Below are positions 1 through 9,443 of a DNA stretch of 64,000 nt, in pieces. A model generated the notes under the pieces. It ran no database searches and was not told the DNA's origin. It saw nothing but the letters and a program-made list of their open reading frames with translations. A program made the position numbers and the translations under genes. Origin of the DNA: Brevibacillus laterosporus DSM 25 (lineage in GTDB: Bacteria; Bacillota; Bacilli; Brevibacillales; Brevibacillaceae). The stretch covers positions 1,553,501-1,617,500 of the forward strand of contig NZ_CP017705.1 in the NCBI RefSeq assembly GCF_002706795.1, given 5' to 3'. The number at the start of each line of letters is the position of its first letter. Positions within the stretch are counted from its first letter, which is position 1.

Positions 1-1225
1 TAATTTCATTGGTACCTTCAAAAATCCGATTAATACGAGAGTCGCGATACATGTTCTCAATTTCGTACTCAGACATAAAGCCATATCCACCATGGATTTG
101 CACGCCTTCATCCACACAGAAATCCAATACCTCTGAGCTGAACACCTTGTTGATGGAGCATTCAATCGCATAGTCAGCAATTGCCTTTGCTACCTCACGA
201 CCATCATTTGCTTTTTCTCCCAAGCTTGATAGGGAAGAATCAAACATACCTACCGTACGATATACAGAGCTTTCAGACGCATATACTTTTGCTGCCATCG
301 AAGCTAATTTATTTTGAATAAGCGGGAAGTTAGCAATTGGCGTTTTAAATTGTTTACGCTCTTTTGCATATTCAGTAGCAATATCTAATGCACGTTTTGC
401 AGAACCTACTGTACCAACCGCCAATTTATAACGACCCACGTTCAAAATATTAAATGCAATCACGTGACCTTTGCCCTGCTCACCCAATAGATTTTCGACT
501 GGAACCTGAGCATCCTCAAAAATAACGGTACGAGTAGAAGAACCTTTAATACCCATTTTCTTCTCTTCTGGTCCAAATGATACACCAGGGAAATCACGCT
601 CTACAATAAAGGCTGTGAAATGCTCACCATCGATTTTTGCATAGACCACAAATACATCAGCAAATCCAGCGTTGGTAATCCATTGTTTTTCACCATTTAA
701 CAGGTAATGCGTACCATCCTCAGACAGTCGCGCTGTTGCTTTAGCACCTAACGCATCGGAACCAGAACCCGGCTCTGTTAAGCAATAGGCTGCTAGGCGT
801 CGACCCGATGACAGGTCAGGTAAGTACCGACGTTTTTGATCATCGTTACCAAAGTAAACGATTGGCAAGGAACCAATCCCTACATGAGCACCGTGGCTTA
901 GTCCAAAGCTACGTGCACGTGCCATTTTTTCCGTAATTAACGCGGAACTCATTTTATCAAGCCCAAGTCCCTCATATTCTTCAGGAACATCTGCACCTAA
1001 TAGCCCTAATTCTCCTGCTTCTTTTAACAGGCGAACAGAATGGTCAAAATGATGATGTTCAATCTCTTCCAAATGAGGCAACACCTCATTAATGACGAAT
1101 TCTTCTGTAGTTTTTGCAATCATTTTCTGTTCTTCTGTATAATCCTCTGGAGTAAATACATCTTCTGCTAAACCTGTCTCGATCAAAAAGCTTCCACCGC
1201 GTACAATTTCTTTTACATCTGCCAT
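1..1225 (-). CDS. fadE: Acyl-CoA dehydrogenase, 3' end beyond window
   Basis: FAD-dependent acyl-CoA dehydrogenase that makes trans-2-enoyl-CoA in the first step of beta-oxidation. About 408 codons are visible and the C-terminus runs off the window; the family member of this operon type is about 590 residues. Visible marks are the FAD/substrate motif [13 protein letters not shown], the following [10 protein letters not shown], and [14 protein letters not shown] near the window edge. The start is the ATG whose first base is 1225, preceded by a ribosome site (AGGAGA). It is the last visible gene of a fadN-fadA-fadE operon, 56 bp after fadA, and probably falls under the same FadR control. It corresponds to B. 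subtilis YusJ (FadE). Family assignment is firm; substrate chain length cannot be read from sequence. Confidence 0.93.
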   Translation of the reverse strand, partial: MADVKEIVRGGSFLIETGLAEDVFTPEDYTEEQKMIAKTTEEFVINEVLPHLEEIEHHHFDHSVRLLKEAGELGLLGADVPEEYEGLGLDKMSSALITEKMARARSFGLSHGAHVGIGSLPIVYFGNDDQKRRYLPDLSSGRRLAAYCLTEPGSGSDALGAKATARLSEDGTHYLLNGEKQWITNAGFADVFVVYAKIDGEHFTAFIVERDFPGVSFGPEEKKMGIKGSSTRTVIFEDAQVPVENLLGEQGKGHVIAFNILNVGRYKLAVGTVGSAKRALDIATEYAKERKQFKTPIANFPLIQNKLASMAAKVYASESSVYRTVGMFDSSLSSLGEKANDGREVAKAIADYAIECSINKVFSSEVLDFCVDEGVQIHGGYGFMSEYEIENMYRDSRINRIFEGTNEI

Positions 1226-1281
1226 GTCAATTTCTCCTTTCCATATTTAACAAGCATGATTCATGCTTTCATCTTTTTTAC

Positions 1282-2460
1282 TTACAGAATCTCAAACACC
1301 CCAGCTGCTCCCATACCGCCACCGATGCACATTGTTACAACACCGTATTTTGACTGACGTCGTTTCATCTCATTGAGTAGAGATACCGTTAATTTGGCAC
1401 CTGTGCATCCCAAAGGATGTCCTAATGCGACTGCACCACCATTAACGTTCACCTTCTCAGCATCAATGCCTAGCTCACGAATAACGGCTAAAGATTGCGA
1501 GGCAAATGCTTCGTTTAACTCAAACAAATCTACATCTTGGATGCTAAGTCCAGCCTGCTTCAGGGCTTTTGGAACAGCAACAACCGGGCCAATTCCCATC
1601 ACATCAGGATCAACACCACCTACCGCAAAGGAGTGAAATCTAGCGATTGGCTTAATACCCAATTCATCTGCTTTTTCTCTAGACATCACTAGAACGGCGG
1701 CAGCCCCATCGCTAGTTTGGGATGAGTTACCCGCTGTAACGCTACCTTTTACATGAAAGGCTGGTCGTAATTTTCCTAAGGTTTCAACATTTGTATCAGT
1801 ACGTACACCTTCGTCCGTATCAAATACAAATTCTTTCTCATGACGCTTACCGTTGTCATCTACATATACCTGCTTCACTGGTACTGGGACGATCTCATCT
1901 TTAAACTTACCAGCCGCAATAGCAGCAGCCGCACGCTGATGGCTTCTTACCGCGAATTGATCCTGATCCTCACGGCTAATGCCATAACGCTGAGCTACTC
2001 TCTCTGCCGTATGTCCCATGCCCATGTAGGCTTCTGGCATCGTGTCTACCAAAGTTGGGTTCAAAGCTACCTTATTACCAACCATCGGTACAAGACTCAT
2101 GCTTTCTACACCACCTGCAATGATGACATCAGCACCACCGCACATGATTTGTTGAGCTGCATAAGCGATACTTTGTAAACCAGATGAACAAAAACGGTTT
2201 ATCGTAATCCCTGATACATTGGTCGGCAGTCCAGCACGAAGACCGATTAAACGAGCCATGTTGGTTCCTTGTTCCGCTTCTGGCACTGCATTCCCAATAA
2301 TAATATCCTCAATCAACGCCGGGTCCAGATTCGGAACACGGCGAAGCAAATCCTCTACGACATATGCGCCCAGATCAACTGGATGAACATCCTTTAATGA
2401 GCCGCGCTTTGACTTACCTACAGCCGTACGTGCTCCTGCCACGATGACTACTTCTCTCAT
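1282..2460 (-). CDS. fadA: Acetyl-CoA acyltransferase (3-ketoacyl-CoA thiolase)
   Basis: Thiolase for the last step of beta-oxidation, cleaving 3-ketoacyl-CoA to acetyl-CoA and a shortened acyl-CoA. The protein is 392 residues, normal length. Catalytic residues are at canonical places: nucleophile Cys91 in [10 protein letters not shown], His348 in [10 protein letters not shown], Cys378 in [10 protein letters not shown], plus the GGVESMS and NEAFA motifs. The start ATG is preceded by AGGAGGAG at good spacing. It lies 30 bp after fadN and before fadE, matching the B. subtilis yusLKJ arrangement. The context favours a degradative thiolase over a biosynthetic acetoacetyl-CoA thiolase. Confidence 0.96.
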   Translation of the reverse strand: MREVVIVAGARTAVGKSKRGSLKDVHPVDLGAYVVEDLLRRVPNLDPALIEDIIIGNAVPEAEQGTNMARLIGLRAGLPTNVSGITINRFCSSGLQSIAYAAQQIMCGGADVIIAGGVESMSLVPMVGNKVALNPTLVDTMPEAYMGMGHTAERVAQRYGISREDQDQFAVRSHQRAAAAIAAGKFKDEIVPVPVKQVYVDDNGKRHEKEFVFDTDEGVRTDTNVETLGKLRPAFHVKGSVTAGNSSQTSDGAAAVLVMSREKADELGIKPIARFHSFAVGGVDPDVMGIGPVVAVPKALKQAGLSIQDVDLFELNEAFASQSLAVIRELGIDAEKVNVNGGAVALGHPLGCTGAKLTVSLLNEMKRRQSKYGVVTMCIGGGMGAAGVFEIL

Positions 2461-2490
2461 GCTTTCTCCTCCTTCTTTTCCGACGCTTGT

Positions 2491-4899
2491 TTAGTTACGC
2501 AACGGTTTTCCCTTAGCAAGCATATGTTGCATGCGCTGTTGTGTCTTTTGTGTTTTGATTAATTCAAGGAAGCCCTGGCGCTCAAGTTCAAGAATATACG
2601 TTTCGTTAACCTGCGTACCTGCTGGGACATCTCCCCCAGACATGATCCGAGCAATTTTCGTTGCAATTAATTCGTCGTGCTCACTGATCATGCCACTTTC
2701 ACGCAATCCATAAATGTTTTGACGTAATGAGGCATATCCTGTCGTTCCGATAGCTGGAATCTTGCGTTCAACAGGAGCTGTATATCCTCGTTTATCAAGC
2801 TCTAGTACTGCTTGTTTAGCATCATATAATAGATGATCCTGATTTATAGAAACACGATCGGTTGGACGCATATAACCTAATTTAATGGCTTCCTTACCGC
2901 TAGTGGATACCTTAGCCATGGCAATTGTCTCAAATGCACGTGCCACAAATGGGAAAGCATCGACAGGAGTAGGAGTTCCACTCGGAATGTTTTCCATCGC
3001 CCTAAATAACATTTCTTTTGTACCACAAGCTCCAGGCAATACCCCAACACCTACTTCAACAAAGCCAAGATAGGTTTCCGCCGCTAATTGCACCTGGTCA
3101 GCCATATAACAAATCTCTACTCCGCCACCAAGCGTCATTCCGAACGGCGCGGCTACTACAGGACGAGGCATTGTACGTATTCGGTTAACGGTGTTGTGGA
3201 ATTTCTTAGCCAGCATATCTAGCTCAAACCAGTTTTCATCTTGTGCTTCCATTAAAGCCATCGCTAAGTTTAGGCCAACACAAAAGTTCTTGCCTTGGTT
3301 TCCGATAACCATGCCGGTAAAGTTTTTCTCTACCTCATCTGCTGCCTTGTTGAACATTTGTAAAATATCCACACCAAGTGCATTATGCGGCGTAGTAAAT
3401 TCAAAGCAAGCTACTCCATCACCTAGATCAATTAAGGACGCACCTGCATTTTTGACAATCACTTTGCCCTGTTCTTTTAGAGCAGCTAGATTAATGATTT
3501 CTTTTTTCTCTTCTAACTCCCTAAAGGCCCCGCCAATATGGAAAGCCGTTACCTTGCCTTCAGTTTGTTCATAGAAGGAGGTTTTGCCACTAGCTAGTAG
3601 CTCCTCTACCAACGCTGGAATCGTTTCGCCCTCTTCTCTCATACGAGCCACTGATTTCTCAAGACCTATGGCATCCCATGTTTCAAAGGGACCTAGTTCC
3701 CAACCAAAACCCCATCTCATTGCTTTATCTACCGAAACAATGTCATCAGCAATCTCTGGTACTTTTGCTGCGGCATACAGCATCGTCTTTTTCAATACGT
3801 TCCATAAAAATTCGCTACCTTTATCTTTTCCATACACGATCGCCTGTAATTTCTGTGGCAATGTTTTCGCTTGTTTAGCAGCTTCCAGTGAAGCAAACTT
3901 CGCTTTTACCCTTGGCTTATATTCCAACGTATTCGTATCTAAAACTACTATCTCTTTTCCTGCTGCCGTTTTTTCTTGCTTAAAGAAGCCTTGACCAGTT
4001 TTTTGACCTAACCAGCGATTTTCCACCATCTTGGTAAGTAGCTCTGGAATTTCAAACATGGCTTTTTCGGCTTCATCCGTTGCTTTATCACGAACATTTT
4101 TTGCAACGTGCACATACGTATCCAGACCTACCACATCCAAGGTCCGGAACGTTGCACTTTTTGGACGACCAATTACTGGACCTGTAAGAGCATCTACTTC
4201 GTCTGCTCCTAATTCGAGACGTAGCATTTCCTGAATGGACACTTGTAGACCATATGTACCAACGCGGTTGGCAATAAAATTCGGTGTATCCTTACAAAGA
4301 ACAGTTCCTTTTCCGAGTACAAATTCTCCAAAATGCATCATAAATTCAACTAAGGCTGGATCAGTATGCTCACCTGGAATGATTTCTAAGAGCTTTAAAT
4401 AGCGAGGCGGATTAAAAAAGTGCGTTCCCAGGAAGGATTTTTTGAATTCTTCTGAACAATCCTGAGACATTTCATTGATGGAAACACCCGAAGTATTAGA
4501 GGACAAAATCGCGCCTGGTTTACGATAAGCTTCTATTTTAGCAAATACCTGCTTTTTCACGTCTACATTCTCGACAACAACCTCAATGATCCAATCCACT
4601 TCTTTTAGTTTGTCTAGATCATCCTCCAAATTGCCTACTGTGATGAGGGAGATGGAATCTTTATCATACAGAGGCGCTGGCTTTTCCTTTAGCAGTCGAT
4701 CACGACCTGCTTGTGCAATACGATTACGAACAGCTGGGTTATCCAGCGTCAATCCCTTCTTGCTTTCATCCTCCGTCAATTCACGCGGTACGATATCCAG
4801 TAAATAAGTAGGGATACCTACGTTAGCCAAATGGGCAGCAATACCAGCTCCCATGACCCCTGATCCCAAGACCGCAGCTTTGTTAATTTTGCGTTCCAT
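2491..4899 (-). CDS. fadN: 3-hydroxyacyl-CoA dehydrogenase / enoyl-CoA hydratase
   Basis: Bifunctional beta-oxidation enzyme of 802 residues (B. subtilis FadN/YusL type). The N-terminal part is the NAD-dependent hydroxyacyl-CoA dehydrogenase, with Rossmann motif VLGSGVMGAGIAAHLA at residues ~8-23 and the conserved SSNTSG and GTHFFNPPRY. The C-terminal part is an enoyl-CoA hydratase/isomerase fold, with GKNFCVGLNL and GMTLGGGVE forming the oxyanion-hole region. The order is reversed relative to E. coli FadB. The frame stays open 57 codons further upstream, but I place the start at 4899 because a strong ribosome site (GAAGGAGGAGACTTC) precedes that ATG and the longer version would run through the FadR box and promoter. 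First gene of the fad operon. Confidence 0.95.
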   Translation of the reverse strand: MERKINKAAVLGSGVMGAGIAAHLANVGIPTYLLDIVPRELTEDESKKGLTLDNPAVRNRIAQAGRDRLLKEKPAPLYDKDSISLITVGNLEDDLDKLKEVDWIIEVVVENVDVKKQVFAKIEAYRKPGAILSSNTSGVSINEMSQDCSEEFKKSFLGTHFFNPPRYLKLLEIIPGEHTDPALVEFMMHFGEFVLGKGTVLCKDTPNFIANRVGTYGLQVSIQEMLRLELGADEVDALTGPVIGRPKSATFRTLDVVGLDTYVHVAKNVRDKATDEAEKAMFEIPELLTKMVENRWLGQKTGQGFFKQEKTAAGKEIVVLDTNTLEYKPRVKAKFASLEAAKQAKTLPQKLQAIVYGKDKGSEFLWNVLKKTMLYAAAKVPEIADDIVSVDKAMRWGFGWELGPFETWDAIGLEKSVARMREEGETIPALVEELLASGKTSFYEQTEGKVTAFHIGGAFRELEEKKEIINLAALKEQGKVIVKNAGASLIDLGDGVACFEFTTPHNALGVDILQMFNKAADEVEKNFTGMVIGNQGKNFCVGLNLAMALMEAQDENWFELDMLAKKFHNTVNRIRTMPRPVVAAPFGMTLGGGVEICYMADQVQLAAETYLGFVEVGVGVLPGACGTKEMLFRAMENIPSGTPTPVDAFPFVARAFETIAMAKVSTSGKEAIKLGYMRPTDRVSINQDHLLYDAKQAVLELDKRGYTAPVERKIPAIGTTGYASLRQNIYGLRESGMISEHDELIATKIARIMSGGDVPAGTQVNETYILELERQGFLELIKTQKTQQRMQHMLAKGKPLRN

Positions 4900-4976
4900 G
4901 AAGTCTCCTCCTTCATATGCCTGTATCATTGGCTTTGATTTTAGCAGGTAGGCAGATTTGGTGTCGTTTTTACATT

Positions 4977-5021
4977 TGAATGAATGCTCATTCATTATCT
5001 GCCTATAAAAACATTCCACAA
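4977..5021 (-). promoter_or_regulatory. fad operon promoter with overlapping FadR box
   Basis: TGAATGAATGCTCATTCA at 4977-4994 fits the Bacillus FadR (TetR family) operator consensus TGAATGAMTANTCATTCA at all but one position. On the minus strand a -10 hexamer GATAAT (4994-4999) and a -35-like TTGTGG (5016-5021) are 16 bp apart, so the operator covers the end of the -10 and the expected start site. This geometry predicts repression relieved by long-chain acyl-CoA. The operator match is seen directly; the promoter hexamers are inferred. Confidence 0.82.
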
Positions 5022-5054
5022 AAATCGTCTTATTTTTTCGATTCTGTGGAATGT
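5011..5054. repeat. Long inverted repeat upstream of fad promoter
   Basis: Arms 5011-5027 and 5039-5054 (each containing ACATTCCACA or its complement, plus AATCG/CGATT) pair almost perfectly with one bulge around an 11-base T-rich loop. The proximal arm includes the putative -35 of the fad promoter. There is no U-run in the expected place, so it reads more like a second regulator site or a DNA hairpin than a terminator. Confidence 0.6.
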
Positions 5055-5156
5055 TGACATTTGCTACCAATTAAGTAATTGTTCAGCTTCATTGTAAACC
5101 AAATAACCATACCTTGCAATCCTATTTTCTGAATTTGACCACTATTTGATTAAATT

Positions 5157-5570
5157 CTATAACCCTGTAAAGGATTCATCGCGTAGCATCGTTAATTCGC
5201 CCATAAAGAAAGCTAACTCATCTGTTTCTTCCAGCTTGCCAGCTTCTTGAAGCAATTCAAAACGACGAAGCATAATATTCGCGAAATCTTGAATTTGAAC
5301 AGGTGTCGCATCAGGGTCTACAGTGTCATGAATATTAATGCTTTCTACCCCTTCATAATGGGTAATTATACGAAAATCACCAAGCTCACCTAGATATTCC
5401 GTTGAATTATATTTAGATTTCTCCAGTTTCATAATCATACTCATAATATCAGCGGCTTGGGAGCTATGAAAAGCAACTTGGAAAAAGTCACGACCCTTAC
5501 CATCTTTTGTTTTTACAAGCAGTACGTCATACGTCATTAATTTTCTTTGTTTATTTCCAAATCCGAACAT
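5157..5570 (-). CDS. Uncharacterised conserved-looking 137-residue protein
   Basis: I do not recognise this family. The protein is 137 residues, soluble, acidic toward the C-terminus, with no signal peptide or membrane segment. It begins MFGFGNKQRKLMTYDVLLV and is preceded by GAGGTGG at a workable distance from the ATG. Codon use resembles the neighbours. A G/C-rich hairpin (GGGGGGAGCCCCC, around 5592-5607) sits just upstream of the ribosome site. It is transcribed alone, 257 bp upstream of the fadN start and divergent from the lipoprotein gene. An internal Met at residue 12 is an alternative start. Confidence 0.75.
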   Translation of the reverse strand: MFGFGNKQRKLMTYDVLLVKTKDGKGRDFFQVAFHSSQAADIMSMIMKLEKSKYNSTEYLGELGDFRIITHYEGVESINIHDTVDPDATPVQIQDFANIMLRRFELLQEAGKLEETDELAFFMGELTMLRDESFTGL

Positions 5571-5818
5571 GCGTTATTACCACCTCAAATAACGGGGGCT
5601 CCCCCCTATTTTCAATGCTTATCCCTTTTATGATAGTGGGAAAACAGTCAACAAACAACCCCTCGTCGTTCTTTTTTCCGTTTTCTCGCTTGAATATTGT
5701 CTTATCATAACCATCTCTTTCTTACTCCATGCTTTTTGTTAGTAAAATCTAACGGGTTTGAAATCGACTTTCTACTCAAAAGCTAGCAGAAAAGGAGAAA
5801 ATGGTGAGGTGATTGGTT

Positions 5819-6556
5819 ATGCACAAAAAGTGGGTTATTCCGTTGATAGTAGCTCTAATTGTAGCAGGGACAACGGGATGTAAAGGTGGTAAACCACCAG
5901 AGCAATCAAAGAATACCAGTGAAAAAGAACAGAGTCAAAAGGCAGAGAAAAGCGTTAAATCACAAAGTACTGCCAATAAACACAAGGGAAATTCCGCTAC
6001 ATCTGATGGAAAATTAGGCCACATAAAAATAGCCGACACAAAAAAGGAACACTCTAAATGGCAAACGACAGCAATGGCTCATATGGAAACAAATCTCAAT
6101 GATGTGTCGGTTTTCTTACAAAAAGCCGAACAGGTAATCATTGACCTAGAATATTTCGCTGCCACCCTTCCTGATGGCAAAGAAATGAAAGAAGATGGAC
6201 TCATTTATCGGCAATTGCCAAAACCTTATAATACTAGGGATGGAATTCTTGCTTTCTTTCAGCAGTATTGGAGTAGACCATTGGCAGTTACTTTATACGA
6301 TCATTTAGATACGAAAATCGTTGATGGAAATGTGTATCTTTCTACTTCTACAAGGCGCTATCCTGTATTTATCACTACCCAAAATATGAAAGTCTCCGTT
6401 GAAAATAATGGATTAATTGTAGAAGTGACAGGGATTTCACCTACTACTGTATCCTCTCGCTCGCTTGTCCGTTATCACTTGGGGCGGGATCATGAATCCA
6501 AACGGTACGAAATAACAAAACGCTCTGGTATATATGGACAGGAAAATTTCCAGTAA
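5819..6556 (+). CDS. Predicted lipoprotein of unknown function
   Basis: The protein is 245 residues. The N-terminus is a lipoprotein signal: MHKKW, a hydrophobic stretch, then a lipobox-like TTGC with Cys21. A Lys/Ser/Gln-rich linker (~residues 22-75) follows and then a folded domain with alternating hydrophobic strands to the end. I chose the ATG at 5819 because AGGTGA lies six bases upstream; a TTG at 5813 in the same frame sits almost on the ribosome site. The C-terminal domain distantly recalls the IseA (YoeB) family of secreted autolysin inhibitors, but that is a weak impression. Monocistronic; the proline T-box follows. Confidence 0.7.
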   Translation: MHKKWVIPLIVALIVAGTTGCKGGKPPEQSKNTSEKEQSQKAEKSVKSQSTANKHKGNSATSDGKLGHIKIADTKKEHSKWQTTAMAHMETNLNDVSVFLQKAEQVIIDLEYFAATLPDGKEMKEDGLIYRQLPKPYNTRDGILAFFQQYWSRPLAVTLYDHLDTKIVDGNVYLSTSTRRYPVFITTQNMKVSVENNGLIVEVTGISPTTVSSRSLVRYHLGRDHESKRYEITKRSGIYGQENFQ

Positions 6557-6614
6557 CGTCCCTTGACATTTTCCTGTCCTCCCCATCATAATGATGTAAA
6601 TAATCATACTTCAT

Positions 6615-6906
6615 CGCTTTGAAGGGAAATAGTAAAGCCCCCTTTCTGCTCCAGAGAACGTGATCCATTGGCTGGAAGATCGCGTGCATGAGACAGCTTG
6701 AACCCATCCCAGAGCGGCTAGGGACGACCTAGACAGGATTCTTTCCCCTGTTATCAAGGAAAGCGCTTATAGGCCTATTTATGGCTTTCTTTAAGTGTAA
6801 AGATAGATGGCGATCCATGTAAGGTTGGCTCGACATTTAATTAAGGTGGTACCGCGAAAGTAAACCTTTCGTCCTTATGTTTTTCTAAGGATGGAAGGTT
6901 TTTTTG
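6615..6906 (+). promoter_or_regulatory. T-box riboswitch, proline-type, upstream of proBAC
   Basis: The leader has the ordered landmarks of a T-box: GAAGGGAAATAGTAAAG (~6621), an AGAGA motif (~6654), a specifier region TGAACCCATCCCAGAG, CTGTTATC of the linker/stem III, and the antiterminator T-box sequence AAGGTGGTACCGCG at 6843-6856, followed by a terminator. The base triplet in specifier position reads CCC (6703-6705), a proline codon, which fits the downstream genes. Uncharged tRNA-Pro pairing with the NCCA-binding TGGT bulge should stop termination and turn on proline synthesis. Exact 5' boundary is not determined. Confidence 0.93.
6863..6906 (+). terminator. T-box-controlled intrinsic terminator
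   Basis: AACCTTTCGTCCTTA and TAAGGATGGAAGGTT form a stem with a short T-rich loop followed by a run of T. The left arm overlaps the region able to pair with the T-box sequence, so it is the mutually exclusive alternative to the antiterminator. Confidence 0.9.
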
Positions 6907-6939
6907 TTTGTTAGAGATGAAAAAGGAGAGCAGATCAAC

Positions 6940-8091
6940 ATGAATCAGACTGGAAAAATGCGCATTGTGGTGAAAGTAGGAAGCAGTTCCTTAGCAAAGA
7001 AACAAGGCGGTTGCGATCAGCAAAAAATGAGTCTCTTGGTAGATGCCATCGCAGCTCTGCGTGGTGAAGGACACGAAGTAGTACTCGTGAGTTCTGGAGC
7101 TGTAGCAAGTGGATATTGCCTGCTTGGCTATGAACAACGACCGAGAACTATTGTGGCTAAACAAGCCGCAGCAGCCATCGGACAAAGTATTTTGATGGAG
7201 CATTACTCAGCTTTGTTTGCAACCTATCGCTATCATATCGCACAGATTCTGTTGACTCGCAGTGACTTCTCTAATCAGGAACGATACCGTCATGCGTTTC
7301 AAACGATGTCACTACTCCTCTCACGGAACATCACTCCTATCATTAATGAGAATGATACTGTCTCCGTTACAGAGTTAACGTTTGGCGATAACGATATGTT
7401 AGGTTCATTAGTGGCTGGTATGTTACATGCTGACATCTACATCATTTTAACTGATACAGACGGTATTTATGATAAAGACCCAAGAAATCATCCTGACGCA
7501 AAGCGTTTCGACAAGGTCGCTACCATTACAGACGAAATCAAGGCAGTAGCAGGTGGTTCTGGTTCATCTCTTGGTACCGGGGGAATGCAGTCAAAAGTAA
7601 TCGCTGCTGAGACTGCTTTAAAAGTCGGCACGCGTACATTTATCGGTCGATTATCCTCAAAAGATAGCTTATTACACGTCATCAATGGAATTGGGGAAGG
7701 AACCTATATTGGAGATTTTGGTGAAATGGATTCTGACACCGCTTCTCCTCATTCTGCTGAAAAACGTGAGAGTGTTTCTACACAAAAGCAGTGGATTGCC
7801 CTACATTCCGCTATCGCTGGTCGCTTGCATGTAGATGCTGGGGCCCAAGAAGCTATCCAGCAACGCAAAAGCAGTCTACTGCCAGCAGGAATTACCAGTG
7901 TGGAAGGTGACTTCTCTCAAGGGGATGTTGTTGAAGTTTATGCTCCTGCTGGTTTAATTGGCCGAGGTGTCTGTCGGTATGATAGTGAACTGTTGCGTGA
8001 AATCATTAGTGAGCCGCAAAAGGAAAAACCTATTACAGAAGCAATCCATCGAGATCAATGGGTATCGCTACCTCATCTCATCCAAAAATAA
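6940..8091 (+). CDS. proB: Glutamate 5-kinase
   Basis: Phosphorylates L-glutamate to glutamyl-5-phosphate, the committed step of proline synthesis. The protein is 383 residues: an amino-acid kinase domain (KVGSSSLAKK near the N-terminus, VSSGAVASG, NENDTVS, FGDNDMLG, GTGGMQSK) and a C-terminal PUA domain from about residue 290. The start at ATG 6940 follows AAAAGGAGAG; the frame is open 12 codons further up into the T-box terminator, which cannot be coding. First gene of proBAC, 22 bp before proA. Feedback inhibition by proline is known for the family and is not readable here. Confidence 0.96.
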   Translation: MNQTGKMRIVVKVGSSSLAKKQGGCDQQKMSLLVDAIAALRGEGHEVVLVSSGAVASGYCLLGYEQRPRTIVAKQAAAAIGQSILMEHYSALFATYRYHIAQILLTRSDFSNQERYRHAFQTMSLLLSRNITPIINENDTVSVTELTFGDNDMLGSLVAGMLHADIYIILTDTDGIYDKDPRNHPDAKRFDKVATITDEIKAVAGGSGSSLGTGGMQSKVIAAETALKVGTRTFIGRLSSKDSLLHVINGIGEGTYIGDFGEMDSDTASPHSAEKRESVSTQKQWIALHSAIAGRLHVDAGAQEAIQQRKSSLLPAGITSVEGDFSQGDVVEVYAPAGLIGRGVCRYDSELLREIISEPQKEKPITEAIHRDQWVSLPHLIQK

Positions 8092-8113
8092 GCAGGAAAA
8101 AGGAGTGGAAAAA

Positions 8114-9415
8114 ATGAGAGAAGGAAACCAACAAACGAAAGTAACTTCCCAGCAGGTCGTTGACCAAGTTACTAAACAGGCGAAATTAGCTCAACATGCC
8201 TCACGAAAATTAGCCCTTTTGACTAGTGAACAAAAGAATGCTGCATTACGCGCTATAAAAGAACAACTTGTAGCTGATCAGGCTTATATTTTAGCTGAAA
8301 ATAAACATGATGTAGACAAAGCAACAGAAAGCGGACAGCTCAATAGCTTAATTGATCGTCTCAGTCTAACCCCTGAACGTATTACCGCCTTGGCTGATAG
8401 CCTAGAGGATTTAGCTGTTCTCACTGATCCAATTGGCGAAACAACTGCTGAGTGGGTACAAAAGGATGGTTTATCTATTCGTTCCGTTCGTGTACCACTA
8501 GGGGTAGTTGGTATGATATATGAAGCACGTCCTAATGTTACAGTGGATGCGGCTGCAATCTCACTAAAAACGGGAAATGCAGTAGTACTACGCGGCAGTG
8601 CCTCTACCACTCGTTCTAATCTAGCTTTGGTTAAAAGTATTCAAACCGCCCTACAAAATCTAGGGCTACCACATGAAGCTGTCCAGTACCTTGCTACGAC
8701 CGATCGAGCGGCCGTAGATGTCATGTGCAGCCTCCATGGAATTATCGACGTAATCATCCCCCGTGGAGGAGCATCGCTAATCAATCGTGTTGTGAAAAAT
8801 TCCATTGTGCCTGTTATTGAGACAGGAGTGGGTAACTGCCATATTTTCATTGATCAAACAGCTGATTATTCCATGGCCCAGGCCATCGTGCAAAATGCTA
8901 AGCTAAGTCGTCCTGCTGTATGTAATGCTCTTGAATCTTTACTTATCCATCAGGATTTTGGGCATGATCAATCAACAGCTCTTTTGACCTCCCTTCTTGA
9001 TGCAGAAGTAGAGCTACGAGCATGCGAACGAACATTTGCTTCCCATCCGGAGTTACGCGATCGTCTTGTCTTAGCTACCGAGCAAGACTGGCATGCTGAA
9101 TTCCTAGATTCAATCCTAGCTGTTAAAATAGTTACCAATATAGACGAAGCTTTAGAACATATCGCTACCTATGGCACAAAGCACTCAGAATCTATCTTGA
9201 CCAAGGATCAAACGCAAGCAGAACGCTTCTTGCAAGCTGTAGATGCTGCTGTTGTTTACCATAATGCTTCCACTCGTTTTACAGATGGTGGGGAATTTGG
9301 TTTTGGAGCTGAAATTGGAATCAGTACACAAAAATTACATGCTCGTGGTCCCATGGGACTAACAGCTTTAACTTCAATTAAATACCGTGTCTTAGGGAAC
9401 GGACAAACGCGATAA
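8114..9415 (+). CDS. proA: Glutamate-5-semialdehyde dehydrogenase
   Basis: NADPH-dependent reductase turning glutamyl-5-phosphate into glutamate-5-semialdehyde; usually works with ProB. The protein is 433 residues, slightly longer than the typical ~415. Marks are VPLGVVGMIYEARPNVT, the catalytic cysteine Cys270 in RPAVCNALES, and the C-terminal FTDGGEFGFGAEIGIST. An upstream open frame overlaps the proB 3' end, but the ATG at 8114 has AGGAGTGG immediately upstream. It is 28 bp from proC. Confidence 0.96.
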   Translation: MREGNQQTKVTSQQVVDQVTKQAKLAQHASRKLALLTSEQKNAALRAIKEQLVADQAYILAENKHDVDKATESGQLNSLIDRLSLTPERITALADSLEDLAVLTDPIGETTAEWVQKDGLSIRSVRVPLGVVGMIYEARPNVTVDAAAISLKTGNAVVLRGSASTTRSNLALVKSIQTALQNLGLPHEAVQYLATTDRAAVDVMCSLHGIIDVIIPRGGASLINRVVKNSIVPVIETGVGNCHIFIDQTADYSMAQAIVQNAKLSRPAVCNALESLLIHQDFGHDQSTALLTSLLDAEVELRACERTFASHPELRDRLVLATEQDWHAEFLDSILAVKIVTNIDEALEHIATYGTKHSESILTKDQTQAERFLQAVDAAVVYHNASTRFTDGGEFGFGAEIGISTQKLHARGPMGLTALTSIKYRVLGNGQTR

Positions 9416-9443
9416 TATTCATTCACGAAAGGAGATCTCTCTC

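Noticed and set aside
4900-5070. 57-codon N-terminal extension of fadN
   Set aside because: It would read through the FadR box and promoter, lacks a ribosome site, and the ATG at 4899 has a near-perfect one.
5801-5812. Three-codon upstream ORF (ATG GTG AGG TGA) before the lipoprotein gene
   Set aside because: It has a ribosome site but is probably just the purine-rich leader; no attenuation structure follows.
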